From: Camellia lanceoleosa
Lineage: Eukaryota; Streptophyta; Magnoliopsida; Ericales; Theaceae
DNA length: 64,000 bases
Reading direction: 5' to 3'
Assembly (NCBI GenBank): GCA_025200525.1
Contig: CM045763.1
Coordinates: forward strand, 150,542,246 to 150,606,245
How positions within the stretch are numbered: the stretch's first letter is position 1; the number at the start of each line of letters is the position of its first letter. The translations under genes and the position numbers were made by a program. Below, one piece after another: positions 22,775 through 34,110 of this stretch. A model generated the notes under the pieces. It was not told the DNA's origin and did no database searches. It saw only the letters and a list, made by a program, of their open reading frames with translations.

Positions 22775-23935
22775 ATGGCCAAGCCAATCTTTGTGATTGT
22801 CGGGTCTCACATTACTCTCAAGATAACTTCCTCGTCCTTTGCCTGCTCAGGTAACTTAGCCTTTTCTCCTTGTGTTTTCTTGTGTCATAAGTCTTTATCT
22901 TGGATTATTAATTCCAGTGCCTCAGATCATATGTCTGGCTCCTCTGATCTTTTCTCTGCCTATAAGCCCTCTTTAGGTCAAGACAAAGTTAGGATTGCAA
23001 ATGGTGCTGTTTCTTCCATTTTTGGGAAAGGTTTAGTCCAAGTCACTCCTACCATACCTCTATCTTCTGTTCTCCATGTTCCTAATTTTTCTGTTAATTT
23101 GTTATCCTTGAGTCGTCTTACCCAGGATTTGAATTGTAGTGTGACGTTTTTTCCTGATCATTGTCTTTTTCAGGACCTTGTCACGAGGAGGACGATTGGC
23201 AGTGGTAGTGCAGAAAATGGTCTCTACTTCCTGGATCAACCGGACAAGCTTGCTTATTCTTCCACCACGTTTTCTACTACCCCCGTCGAGTTATGGCTGT
23301 GGCATCGGCGTCTTGGGCATCCTTCTTTTTATTTACTTAAGCATTTATTTCCATCTGGTTTCGCAAATCATCATGTGTCTGAATTTCTTTGTGAGTCTTG
23401 TCAACTTGGAAAACAACACCGAGCTTCTTTTGCTCCCAGTTTTAATAAAAGTTTAGTTCCTTTTTCATTAATACATTCTAATGTTTGGGGTCCCTCTCGT
23501 GTTATGTCTGTGAAAGGTCATCGATGGTTTGTTATATTTATTGATGATTTTTCTCGTACTACTTGGGTGTATCTCATGAAAGATAAGAGTGAGGTTTTCT
23601 CTGTGTTTCGTAATTTTCATAAGATGATTTGTACTCAGTTTGGGGTCATTATCAAAATATTTCGTTCTGATAATGGCGGGGAATACATAGATTCTAGGTT
23701 AGGACAATATTTTTCTACTCATGGCATTATCCATCAGACCTCTTGCACCAATACCCCTCAACAAAATGGGGTGGTGGAACGCAAGAATCGGCATCTTCTT
23801 GACATGGCTCGGTGCATGTGTTTTTCTATGAGTGTGCCTCGCCCTATTAGGCGACTGCTCTCACCAACGCACATCTTATTAATCGTCTTCCTACCCAGGT
23901 CTTGCAAAAACAAGCTTCTCTTCACGTCTTTCTAG
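22775..23935 (+). pseudogene. copia-2 protease-integrase, protease site mutated
   Basis: The region reads WIINSSASDHMSG (about 22900-22940) where the family has WIIDSGASDHM: the catalytic Asp is Asn and the next Gly is Ser, both G-to-A. LHVPNFSVNLLSLS follows. The integrase zinc region is WHRRLGHPS with CESCQLGKQH. The core shows FIDDFSRTTWVY, FRSDNGGEY and QQNGVVERKNRHL, so the integrase D, D and E are all present. The frame fails near 23850-23935 and the following piece overlaps in another frame, indicating a frameshift. Confidence 0.9.
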
Positions 23936-25302
23936 GTTTCCAGTCCTTGTTTTCTATTCCTCCCAAAATATTTGGTTGTGTCTGTTTTGTTCATAATCAC
24001 TCTCTTACTCGTGGTAAATTGGACCATCGCTCCCTCAAATGTGTGTTCCTTGGTGACTCTCCTACTCAAAAGGGGTATAAGTGTTACCACCCTCCTTCTC
24101 GTAAGTGGTTTGTGTTCATGGATGTTACTTTCTTTGAGTCCCAGTCCTATTTCTTGTCTTCTCCGGTGTCCCAGTCCTTATTTCCAGGGGAGCCTTGGTG
24201 TGAAGTGAGTCTTGTGATTCCTATGGTGGAAGTGAGTCCTGTGATTCCTATGGTGGAACCAGTTGTTCTTGCACCACACTCTTCTATTGGGACTATAGAA
24301 CCCAATGTCACCAAGGATAGGAAAGGGCATGTTTATGTCCGGGACATAGACAGACAGAAAGTTAACTGGATACAAGGGACCACTTCTGCTCCTCCACTGC
24401 CATCTCCTGCTTCTGATGAGACAGCTTCTGATGAGATTCTAGGTAACTTTGAATCTCTTGAGTCCATTGATCTTGATGTTCCTATTGCCAAGAGGAAGGG
24501 TGTGAGATCTTGTACTCAACATCCTATCTTACATTTTGTGTCCTACTCTTATTTATCATCCTCATATAGAGTGTTTGTGTCAAATATTTCCTCTGTTAGC
24601 ATTCCTAACCATTTTCAGGATGCTCTTGCCTCTGAGTGGAAACTAGCCATGATTGAGGAAATGAAAGCACTTAGGAAGAATAGCACTTGGGAATTGACTG
24701 AGTTACCTACGGGCAAACGACCTGTGGGATGTAAATGGGTGTATACTGTGAAACACAAAGCAATTGGTTCTATTGAGCGTTACAAGGCAAGACTTGTGGC
24801 AAAAGGGTTCACTCAGACATATGGCATTGATTATCAGGAGACCTTTGCGCCCGTGGCTAAGATGAATTCAGTCAGAGTACTTTTCTCTCTAGCAGCTAAT
24901 CTAGATTGGCCACTTTATCAGTTTGATGTCAAGAATGCCTTTCTCCATGGTGACCTTGAAGAAAAGGTATATATAGATATTCCTCCTGGTTTTGAGGATC
25001 ATCAGACATAAGGCAAAGTATGCAAGCTTCGGAAGTCATTATATGGTCTTAAACAGTTTCCAAGGGCTTGGTTTGAGAGATTCACTCAGGCTATGCTTAA
25101 ATATGGCTTCAAACAGAGTCAGGCAGATCATACCTTGTTTGTGAAACATTCCTTACGTGGTAAGACTACAACACTTATTGTTTATGTAGATGGCATAGTT
25201 CTTACGGGCAATGATAGTAGGGAAATACCTCTGTTGAAAAAATATTTAGCTAGTGAGTTTGAAATCAAAGACTTGAAGCTTGAAGTATTTTCTGGGAATT
25301 GA
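23902..25302 (+). pseudogene. copia-2 reverse transcriptase, YVDD changed to YVDG
   Basis: The 369-residue piece has the integrase tail ([17 protein letters not shown]), then RT blocks [44 protein letters not shown] and [18 protein letters not shown] at 25009 breaks it. The next piece gives SLYGLKQFPRAWFERF-like blocks and VYVDGIVLTGND, where the catalytic YVDD is YVDG. It ends at a stop near 25300 after a frameshift. Confidence 0.88.
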
Positions 25303-26110
25303 AGTTGCTCGCTCCAAGGATGGGATATTTATCTCATAGAGAAAATATGTGCTTGACCTGTTAAAGGAAATTGGGATGCTTGGCTGCAAAGCATGTTACA
25401 CTCCACTGGAACCCAATCAGAATTTGAGGATGATGAAGGATGAGAAGTTGTTGATAGGGGGAGCTATCAGCAATTAGTGGGTAAGCTCATTTACCTATCT
25501 CACTCCCATCTTGATATTGTTGTTACTGTTAGTGTGGTTAGTCAATTTATGCATGCTCCTCATCAGATTCACTTTGAGGCTGTCATGAGAATCTTGAGGT
25601 ACTTGAAGTCTGCTCCTGGTAAGGGTCTTTATTTTTCAAAGTATGATCATCTTCGTGTGGAAGCCTATCTGAGATCTTGTTGACCGGGCGAGATCGACTT
25701 CGTGGTATTGCACCTTTGTTGGAGGCAACCTAGTTACTTGGAGGAGTAAGAATGAATGTGGTTGCGTGTCAAGTGAGTTTAGAGCTATGGCACAAGGGGT
25801 GTGTGAACTTTTATGGATCAAGTTATTGTTGAGTGATCTAGGTATTGATTAGACGGACTCCATGCGGTTATACTGTGATAATAAGGCCGCCATCAACATC
25901 GCTCACAATCCAGTTCAACATGACAGGACAAAACATGTTGAGATTGATCGCCACTTCATTAAGGAGAAACTCACTAGTGGTACCATTTGTACTCCTTTTG
26001 TCCAGTCTGGTGAACAACTTGCTGACATTCTCACCAAGGGGGTTGGAAATAAGCCATCTCATGACATATTAGGCAAGCTGGGCATGAGAGATATCTTCGC
26101 ACCAGCTTGA
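25303..26110 (+). pseudogene. copia-2 RNase H, several frames
   Basis: Readings at 25477-25683 give SHSHLDIVVTVSVVSQFMH and MRILRYLKSAPGKGL. The piece at 25862-26110 gives LYCDNKAAINIAHNP, KHVEIDRHFIKEKL and EQLADILTKGV, the C-terminal RNase H block, ending in FAPA and a TGA just before the polypurine tract. Frame changes near 25680 and a TAG near 25850 break it. Confidence 0.85.
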
Positions 26111-26117
26111 GGGGGAG

Positions 26118-26271
26118 TGTTAGCATATTATATTATTATCTGAGTTATTAGTTTGTAATTATTCTATGCCTCAGGGCCCCCTTGTAATTTTTACAAACTT
26201 TAATCTTCATTTATATAAATAGGGGATGATATCCTATCAAACCCTAAGCTGGTTACTCTCTACAATCATCA
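26118..26271 (+). repeat. copia-2 3' LTR
   Basis: A 154-bp repeat preceded by the polypurine tract GAGGGGGAG (26109-26117) and followed by the CATGG duplicate. Confidence 0.95.
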
Positions 26272-26766
26272 CATGGTATCATTTTTCTTCTTGTATTATT
26301 TAGATCTTTTTCTTAAAACCAGTAGGATCCGGATGTATATGTTTCCACAAAATCAACACAATATGGCTCCCATGTATGAACTTATTTGTCAACCTTTTAT
26401 GCTTTAGAAATGTTTAGATAAGAGAATATTTCGAAGTAAATGTATGTTATTTCATTATACTTTTCTTCTGCAAATCACTAACTTAATTTGTGAATATATA
26501 CCCAATACAATTGTGTGATTAGGTGTCTAAAGTATTTGAATGCTTGTGTACATATCTTTCATTGTGTAGATATATGATTTTTTGGGTACTGATATTCTTT
26601 CCGTCGTATATAGGGATTCTTTGTTATTCTATCATGGATGCCTATATATTTTCAAACAATAAGGCCATAGCTAGCCTAAAAGTTGTAGTTTATTAGTAAT
26701 TTATCACATACTCAACAAGTGTACTGATTTTATGAGAAAGGTGAAATACACGTCTCTTTGTTATAG

Positions 26767-27486
26767 ATACATCATGTCCACCTCAGACAAGCAGCTGGTT
26801 TAGTGCTTTTCATGGAGTATGATGGCATTGGTAGGCTACTTAGCTGGTGTTTTGTCAGACATGTTAATACAAAGTGGCATGACTCACTTTAACTCGCAAA
26901 ATCATGCAGATGCACGATTATTATAAGTTCTAAATTTGTCCTTAGTTTGGGGATATTTATTTCCTTTCCTAATATCTTGGTTATAACTTATATCTACAAA
27001 ACTTTTAACAAGAGCGTGGAAGACTTTCAAAAAAGTAAAAACATAACCAAAGACAACTATTAATTTTGTTTCCAAAATGTATTTACTAGTAGTCATGGTC
27101 CGTGCAATGGACTCATGAACATCATGTATGGTTGTCCAATTTTTTATTTTTTTTAAATTTCTTTCTAATTTTGATTCAAACAGGCAATAAGCAATCATTG
27201 ATGCTGGTTTCACAAAATTGCATGTAACCTGGAAAACTAGAAGATTGAATTGAAATATTTCTGTCTCCATTTGTTTCTCTTGTTTTACTTCTAGATTTTC
27301 CTACTAATCATGTAATATAGTAAGCATCAAGTATATCCTTACTTGCAGTCAATTAGTTTTGTTGGTCCTGAGATTGCGCTCATTGGTCTAACCATGGCAA
27401 ATCACCCATTAGTAGCACTTGTTTGGCTTACTTTAGCTGTTGGGCTAAAATCATTTAGTCATTGTGGGTTCCTTGTGAATCTTCAG
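26767..27486 (+). pseudogene. PHT4;4-like plastid anion/ascorbate transporter, two exons, broken
   Basis: The exon at 26767-26909 begins after a TATAG acceptor and reads, across frames, LRQA, WSMMALVGYLAGVLSDMLI and RKIMQ. These are transmembrane-region motifs of the PHT4 branch of the major facilitator family. The exon has three small deletions (near 26795, near 26810 and two bases near 26884), and its donor is AT rather than GT. The exon at 27349-27486 (138 nt, phase 0) reads ISFVGPEIALIGLTMANHP and KSFSHCGFLVNLQ between intact AG and GT sites. The closest family I recall is chloroplast PHT4;4 (ascorbate transport in Arabidopsis). Exons before and after were not found. copia-2 lies 495 bp upstream. 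Confidence 0.75.
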
Positions 27487-28430
27487 GTTAGTGTACTCAG
27501 AAAAAAATCACTTGAAATTAAGAACAGCATAAATTCTGTTTTCACTCACGTCTGACCTTAGTTTCATTCTTTTCTATGAAGTAAGGTTTCTTAGGAAGTA
27601 AGGTTTCAAAGGACAATTTAAAGGAGGAGGTATCCCATGAACTCGTAGATCGCCACTTTGGTAAGTCTCACTTGTTTTATGTTTTTATTTTCTAATGTTG
27701 GTTAGTATATACTATTTAAAGCACAACAATTTCACTAATTATTAACTAAGATTTAACAAGTTTGAAGATGTATTTAATGAAAATAGATTCATTAGTTACT
27801 TCTTACTTAGCATGACCCTTGTTAAAATACGCACTAACCAAAATAGAGACAAAACTATGTGTATACTTTTTTGTGTATTTTTGCTAGGCAGTGTTGGAGT
27901 TGCTCTAAGTTAGTGATGTGATTAATAGGAGCTTGCCATGTACAAAGGCACTTTTGGTTGTTAAGCTAGACTCATTATGTACACAATTTGTATTGACATG
28001 GATAGAGAGGTCTATACAATGTAATTGATAATATGTTAATGTTTTTCTTGTTTATTTTCTTTGCAGATTGGTTTTTGATGACATTTGGAAGCATACTTGC
28101 AAATCAAGATTAAGTGTTGAACTTTTTTTTCCTGAATTGATACTTGGTTCTAGTTGCAAATCAAGATCGAGTGTTGATTTTTTTTATGGACTCCATGTTA
28201 GTTGATTTTGGGATTTGCTTTGATGGCTTTTTTGTTATACTTAATGGATTATTATTAAATTTGTTTGATGGATATATTTTGATTTATAATATAAATTGTT
28301 TAGTGAATTTTTTTGTGGAGTGGTGTATAATAGCTAGTGGATTTCTTAGTACATTTAAAAGACTATTGGGATATGAACAAGGATATTTGTGAAATAATAA
28401 TTTAAATTAAAATATAAAATATGAGACAAG
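27487..28430. other. No gene recognised
   Basis: Downstream PHT4 exons would be expected here but I see none. The 82-residue reading at 28144-28392 is hydrophobic by T-richness and not credible. The repeated phrase TTGCAAATCAAGAT occurs twice (about 28095 and 28154). Confidence 0.35.
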
Positions 28431-28960
28431 TTTAGTGACGAATTGTTTTCGTCATTTGTATTTGTTATTATGACAAAGTGATTATTCGTCGCTAATAAAT
28501 ATTTTTTGTGACAAAATTTATTATAGTTTATATATGAAAGTTTTCATTGATATTGTTGTTTGGTGATTAAAAATTTCGTCACGTATATATATTTTTGCTA
28601 CGAATATATTTCGTCACCCATGTACGACGTTTGGAGATGAAAATTTTCGTTAACTTTACATCTTATTGTGATGAAATTATTTCCTCATCAATGATCAACA
28701 TGTGTGACAAATTTATTCATCAACTAAAGTTATAAATATGGTACTGAATAACTATTTGGTGACGAAAATAAGGATTTTTGGCGACAATATGTTGTTTTAT
28801 TGGTGACAAAAAGTTTCATCACTAAAGTAATTTCATTGGTGATGAAATTATTTTTCGTCATGATACTTTTTAGTGACAAACATTCAATGACAACCGGTGA
28901 GGAAAATATTTCCTCACAAATATCTATAGTGACGAAATTAGCTCTTTGGAGACAAGAAAA
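28430..28960. repeat. GTGACGAAA repeat field (CACTA-like subterminal repeats)
   Basis: A dozen or more copies of GTGACGAAA/TTTCGTCAC variants in both orientations occupy about 530 bp, related to those at 6185-6932. No clear CACTA end is visible, so it may be an internal or truncated piece. Confidence 0.5.
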
Positions 28961-29490
28961 AAGTCATCATTCAAGACCCAACTTCTTTTAGTCTTTTTCC
29001 TTGCCTCGCCCCGCTCCGCTCCACACCCACATCCGCATTTGTATCCCTCGCCTAGACCCGCATAGATTTTTCCCGCCCTGATTAAGTAGTGGAACAGGGA
29101 CAAGTTTTGCTTCCCCCACCCCGTTTCACCCAAATCTTACCCCGATTATATTTATTAAATATTTATATGTATATAATAATATAATTTATTTATTTTCTAT
29201 TATAATAAAGTTAATACACTAAAATATTATACTTAATATTAATTTTTATTCATTTATTTTCTTTCTTATATAATATGATTCTCATTAAGTATAAATTATT
29301 ATTTGTAATATACTAAATTATCTGTCATTTTATTAATATTTTTATTTTTTAACTTACAAAATTAACTCAACTGTTGCCTCGCACCCACCTCACTTTCGTC
29401 AGCCCTCGATTTTTTTTGTACCTGATAATGATACGAGGTGAAGGCAGATTTCTATAAACCTGCCCCAAGCCCAACTCATGACCATCCTTA
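28960..29490. mobile_element. CCCGC-rich MITE-like repeat
   Basis: GC-rich ends (CCTCGCCCCGCTCCGC at about 29005 and CCTGCCCCAAGCCCAACTCATGACCATCC near 29460, shown here only as landmarks) flank an AT-rich middle. This is the layout of common hAT-like non-autonomous elements in plants. Ends and target duplication were not defined. Confidence 0.35.
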
Positions 29491-30038
29491 GTCATTATCT
29501 ACATTGACATCATGATCGACATGGTCATCCTCCTACACAAGGATATTCACTTCCAATGCTTCATGTACTGTTTGCCTAGCACGTCTTTTGAGGGATGCTG
29601 TTGGTCTCTTATGTGAGACACCACTAACCATTTCTGTGTAAAAAAAATTAAATTCATAGTGTTAATATGAATAGATAACATGCAATTAAATTTTTTTTGA
29701 ATCTGCAAATGTATAGATGTTTGTTTAATTTCATATTATTACCTTGATATTTGTATATAATCACATATTGATTAACATAAGAAAAATGGTAAAAAAAAAG
29801 AAGAAAAAGTTAAGTACATTTGAAGAGAAGTGACTGAAATATGAACTTCATCTACATGCAGAGAAGTGTAGAATTCTAGAGGTGTACTTTATGAAAAGTA
29901 ACAAAAGCTAGTGGTATAAAATTCACTTGAATCAACAAATCAAGATAATGGTGAGAACTTTATCTAATTATATGTAGAGAAGTAACAGAAACATGATTAA
30001 TCACTCCATCTAATTGATCAACATCAATTCATTTTATT
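29491..30038. other. No gene recognised
   Basis: AT-rich sequence with no supported feature. Confidence 0.35.
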
Positions 30039-31240
30039 TGTAACGCCCTCAAAATATGGACATTCGATAGATCTAGATTAACTCACATACATAGTCTAAA
30101 TCATAAGTTACATACAGAAACATTGAGCATTATAGGTATTTTCAATGATCAATATTCACACTAAATTTCCATATTTCTCTTAACAATATTCAACATGAGA
30201 TTTAACAAAAGAGAAACCACATGCATTAACATTTTCATCATCCCTAAGATATGAATCATAAGTTAAAACAATCTAAATACAAATTTATGCCTTAATAACT
30301 ACAAGTTTCAAGGCTTTGCTTGGTTACAACAAAGTGGTTTCAAACTCATACATAGATAGCCATTGGCTTGCAAAACCGAAACAAATGAACAACCGAGCCT
30401 TACACTCCAAAAAGATCCTTTACGCCTTCACTTTGGCAGAGGCACACCATAATCATTTGAAAAATAGTTTCCACTAAAGGAAGAGCATAAAACCTAACAG
30501 AAAGTAACCTAAATAAAGTGTATGCAGTTTAACAATATCATAAGATGCAATGCATATGAGATGCCAGTGCCAAAAATCATAGATTTTCTCATTTTGAAAA
30601 TCGCATGCCATGTACTTGTTCAAAAACATAACCAATTCATTTATCTATTTAATAAAACAAGAGGTAGTAATTATGACACTAGTAATCCCTAGGCTAGTGT
30701 CTGAAAGTAAGCTCTCAAAGCACTACCAAAATTACTTTACCCGCTCTTAACCGAAAAGCACGTGGTACCTACTCTGTGCGTGTTTTCGAACTTTCACCAT
30801 GGACTTCAAGCCAACTTAGCTCTCAACTCTATACTCCATAACCAAATTCACCAAAGTATTTACCCCATAACTCTTAACTCATTTCAAAAATTCTCAATGA
30901 ATCAATTTGAAAATCAATTTTTCAAATCCAATGCGAGAATTAAATCATGAAATTATGCAATGTTCAATACTATGCATGAATTTACGAATATTTCAATTTA
31001 CCTAATTCATATGTAATTTCTACAACAATTAATATAATCTTCTACCGATGGCCCAAACAATTTTCTCTATACAAAATATAAATTTTAAGAGACAAATATA
31101 ACCATAATCTCATATCTTCAATAATTTCAACATAAGAGTAGCTTCAATCTTCTCTTTCCCAACTTTGTATCTATTCATTATTCATTCAATTATATACAAG
31201 AGTTTTCTCTCTTCTCTTCTTTCCTCTCGCTACCTTGCTC
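30039..31240 (-). mobile_element. Probable antisense Ty3-type LTR fragment
   Basis: Starts TGTAACGCCCTC at 30039, a usual plant Ty3 LTR edge. The layout parallels the LTR at 59491-62010, with a CT-rich block (GA-rich leader on the other strand) near 31200-31240. The far end was not defined and no internal domains follow, so it may be a solo or truncated LTR. Orientation is inferred from the leader-like block. Confidence 0.4.
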
Positions 31241-31744
31241 TCATAGCACTTATTGTGTTTGAACTTGTTAGATTATTTCGTCTAGTTATTTTTGTTTGAA
31301 TATCAGTGGATTATCTTGTTCCATTGAGTGCTTTTGTGCCAAAAATAATGGGTTATGGAAATGTCAATTTTAGTGAATTTGTTTAATTCAGTTTTTTGTC
31401 TCATATATTTCTTTGTGCATGATCATCAACTTTGAAACATAAGGTATGTACAAGATGTACAACTATGGATATCATGAAAAAATAAAATCAATAATTGATT
31501 CCATAGAAGACTTAAAAAAAAAATTGTGGACGGTATGGAGTTCTCACTTAATCTTTTTGAATGTACCATAAATTATGATTTTATTTTGAAATATAATCTG
31601 TGAAAAAACATAGAGTGTATTGAGAGTAAATTATAACTCTGAATATCTTATGGTATTGAGTACCCTAAAAATATTAGTTAGCAAAACTTAAACAAATTAT
31701 ACATTATAAATGCATTTAGTAATTATTGTTATTATTTTTTAATT

Positions 31745-31935
31745 TGGGCTTGAAAATACCTAAGACTATGAACCATACATGTTCGGCCCAACATACCCAA
31801 TTTCTGTTGGGCTAAACAGAAAACATGAGGGGTCCAACCCCAAAACCTGGGTCGTAGACTCATAGCCCAACCCAACAGCTCTTACTCCAGTTATATATAT
31901 ATATATACACACATCCAGCAAAACCCTAACCCTAG
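31745..31935 (+). promoter_or_regulatory. Ribosomal-protein-type promoter (site II, TATA, telo-box)
   Basis: Upstream of the eS30 ATG lie site II-type motifs TGGGCT (31745), GGCCCA (31785), TGGGCT (31808) and AGCCCA (31864). A TATATATATATA tract lies at about 31892-31906, and AAACCCTA (telo-box) at 31921. A long CT-repeat leader follows (about 31955-31995). In plants, site II plus telo-box is the known promoter signature of translation-machinery genes. Confidence 0.8.
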
Positions 31936-31966
31936 AATTCTCAATATCTTCTCTGCTCTCTCTCCG

Positions 31967-31997
<31 letters not shown>

Positions 31998-32268
31998 CGA
32001 AGCCTCCAGTCGAAGAAACAACACAACCATGGGTGAGCTCAAAATCACCGTTTCCAATCTAGGGTTTCGAATTTGTAGCTTAAAATCTATATATCTCAAC
32101 CTGGATTTGATGATTTTGCAGTTAAGGTTCACGGATCGCTAGCTTGTGCCGGTAAGGTGAGAGGCCAAACTCCAAAAGTAGCCAAGCAGGACAAGAAGAA
32201 GAAGCCCCGCGGCCGTGCTCACAAGCGTATGCAGTACAATCGCTGCCTCGTCACCGCCGGTAACTTCC

Positions 32269-32300
<32 letters not shown>

Positions 32301-32539
32301 ACAAGTATTATAGATATATCATGTTATGAACTGCTTCAATTTTTATCGTTATGTTCGGTGATTTTAGATCTGCTAGTAGATCTGAAGTTCTCCAAAATAA
32401 GCAGTGCTTGGGTGCTGAGAAAGACGGAAAAATTCTCTTATTTGTGTCTGTAAATTTGTTGAGAACAAAATCAAATGATACCATTGGCTGAGTCAGGGTT
32501 GAGAAAGTGTGGCAAAAAAAATAAGAACTTTTAACACAG

Positions 32540-32695
32540 GGTATGGCCTTGTTTGGCCTGATCTAAAAAAGTCAAAAAGTTATAAGTTACATCATCTTAT
32601 TTAAGTCATCGCTTCAAACCCAACTCATATTTCATAAAAAGTCAAAAGTGCACTTATTTAGATCATCTCAAACCATCCCTAAATTTTAATATAAG
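32540..32695 (+). mobile_element. Short MITE, GTGCACTT/GTCAAAAAGT family
   Basis: Begins GCCTTGTTTGGCCTGATCT and ends ATCTCAAACCATCCC, with AAAAAGTCAAAAAGT inside and GTGCACTTATTTAG near the right end. The same internal words occur at 37985-38155 and 56966-57281. It sits in intron 2 of the eS30 locus. Confidence 0.5.
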
Positions 32696-32990
32696 CTTGA
32701 AGAAAGAACAATAATAATAAGGAAAATAATAAATTTATATCAGTTGTTTCTTAATACTATTCCTATTATTTGACAAATTTTGAGTTATACAATTAGGATA
32801 TTAGCCATTTGAAGTCATTTTGTTAATTGATACAAATAAAAATTTGATCTGTATGAATAATCTAGAAAATAATTAAATCCATAGGATCGATACTATTATA
32901 TAATAAACAAATGTTTTGGGTTCGTCATTCCATATACAATATAAATTTTTTCATAAAATATGGGGTTGCCTAGATAATTTTGAAATTTTA

Positions 32991-33340
32991 GGGGCAGCTA
33001 ACTCCTACTGCTAACTTTGTCCTTGGGTTAAGTGGAACTTTGTAATCTAAAACCCAAAATGCTGAAAATTTGAGATTGGATTTTATTATATATATATATA
33101 TATATTCCTATTCAACTCTTTTTTTCTCAGCAACAATCAGTGTTATAATTTGCTAGCCTTTAGTTTTAACTTGGACGCTTGACTGATGACTTATGTACTT
33201 CTTGTTTGCGGTTGTTGGCTTGGAAAGAAGAGGGGACCCAATAATAAAATTCAATCTTAAATTTTTAGCATTTTGGGTTTTAGATTACAAAGTTCCACTT
33301 AACCTAAAGGACAAAGTTAGCAGTAGGAGTTAGCTGCCCC
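32991..33340. mobile_element. 350-bp foldback element with TA target duplicate, carrying eS30 exon 3 copy
   Basis: The arms 32991-33090 and 33241-33340 are inverted copies about 100 bp long, beginning GGGGCAGCTAACTCC and ending GGAGTTAGCTGCCCC, with only a few differences. TA lies on both sides (32989-32990 and 33341-33342). Between the arms, after a (TA)n tract, 33107-33239 duplicates the host sequence at 33343-33473: the end of intron 2 and most of exon 3. The inner copy has lost one T in GGCTTTGG, breaking the frame, and shares the GG acceptor. Confidence 0.85.
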
Positions 33341-33619
33341 TATTCAACTCTTTTTTTCTCAGCAACAATCAGTGTTATATTTTGCTAGCCTTTACTTTTA
33401 GCTTGGACGCGTGACTGATGACTTACGTACTTCTTGTTTGCGGTTGTTGGCTTTGGAAAGAAGAGGGGACCCAACTCTTCTGAGAAGTAAGCTCACTCAC
33501 TGTAGTGGGAATTAAGCTCAAGACATGTGTACTTAATGAACTATTGGTTAGCAATATGTGATAGTGTTCTTAATTCCCAGCTTTTGCTATTGTTGTAATT
33601 TTCTATTTTTACTGAACTA

Positions 33620-34110
33620 TGTTGAATTAGGGCTGTAAATGAATCGTGTTGTTAAAGAACAAGCTAAAGCCAGCTCGACTCGTTTAAGCAGCGAGCCTCG
33701 AGCCTCGACTATTTGGCTCGTTTAGTAAGCAGTGAGCTCAACTTGCATAAGCTTGGCTCGTTTATCTTTATTTAAATTATGTAATAAATATATTATTTAT
33801 ATATTAAATAATATACAAATAATAAAATATATACATTATTTATATATTAAATAATATAAATAATATTTTTAATTTAAATATTTTCATTTAAATAATATGA
33901 ATAATATTAAAAAAAAAATTATCGAGTCGAGCCGAGCTCGAGTTTCATTAATGTTAACGAGCTGAGTCAAGCTCGAGCCTAGTTTCTTATCGAGTCAAGC
34001 TTGAGCTTAATAAACGAGCTCGATAAGTAAACGAGCTCGAGCTCGAGCTCGAGCTCGAGCTCAGCCTCAGCAAAGCTCGGCTCTACTCGGTTCGGTTCGT
34101 TTCGTTTCTA
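33620..34110. mobile_element. CGAGCC/GAGCTC-rich MITE-like repeat
   Basis: Starts near AGGGCTGTAAATGAA and contains many CTCG/CGAG words around an AT-rich centre, including a run of GAGCTC units at about 34018-34066. This is a common layout of hAT-like non-autonomous elements in plants. No target duplication was identified. Confidence 0.45.

Larger units (their letters stand above)
21238..26271 (+). mobile_element. Ty1/copia retrotransposon copia-2, complete ends, defective
   Basis: Two 154-bp LTRs (21238-21391 and 26118-26271) start TGTTAGCATATTA and end CAATCATCA, and I count four differences, all transitions. The flanking five bases are CATGG on both sides (21233-21237 and 26272-26276). 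A primer site TGGTATTAGAGC, complementary to initiator tRNA-Met with one change, follows the left LTR. A G-run polypurine tract precedes the right one. Order is gag, protease, integrase, RT, RNase H. The short LTRs and style fit the Ale/Retrofit group, which I infer only from general similarity. Protease and RT active sites are mutated. Confidence 0.95.
32029..33490 (+). pseudogene. RPS30: Ribosomal protein eS30 (RPS30) locus, last acceptor lost
   Basis: eS30 is a small basic protein of the 40S subunit. Exon 1 is ATGG (32029-32032, donor GTGAGC). Exon 2 is 32122-32259 (acceptor GCAG, donor GTAACT) and reads [20 protein letters not shown] and [10 protein letters not shown]. Exon 3 is 33444-33490 and reads VGFGKKRGPNSSEK then TAA. 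Joined length is 62 residues, the family length. Oddities: the exon 3 acceptor is GG (33442-33443) instead of AG; residue 2 is Val, where Gly is usual; two conserved Arg are Cys (LACAGK and YNRC), both CpG-type changes. The second intron is 1.18 kb and holds a MITE and a foldback. It is probably a recent pseudogene; use of a GG acceptor or assembly error cannot be excluded. Confidence 0.8.

Noticed and set aside
28144..28392. Possible membrane protein of 82 residues
   Set aside because: Hydrophobicity comes from T-rich DNA; it lies beside a repeat field and lacks any family match.
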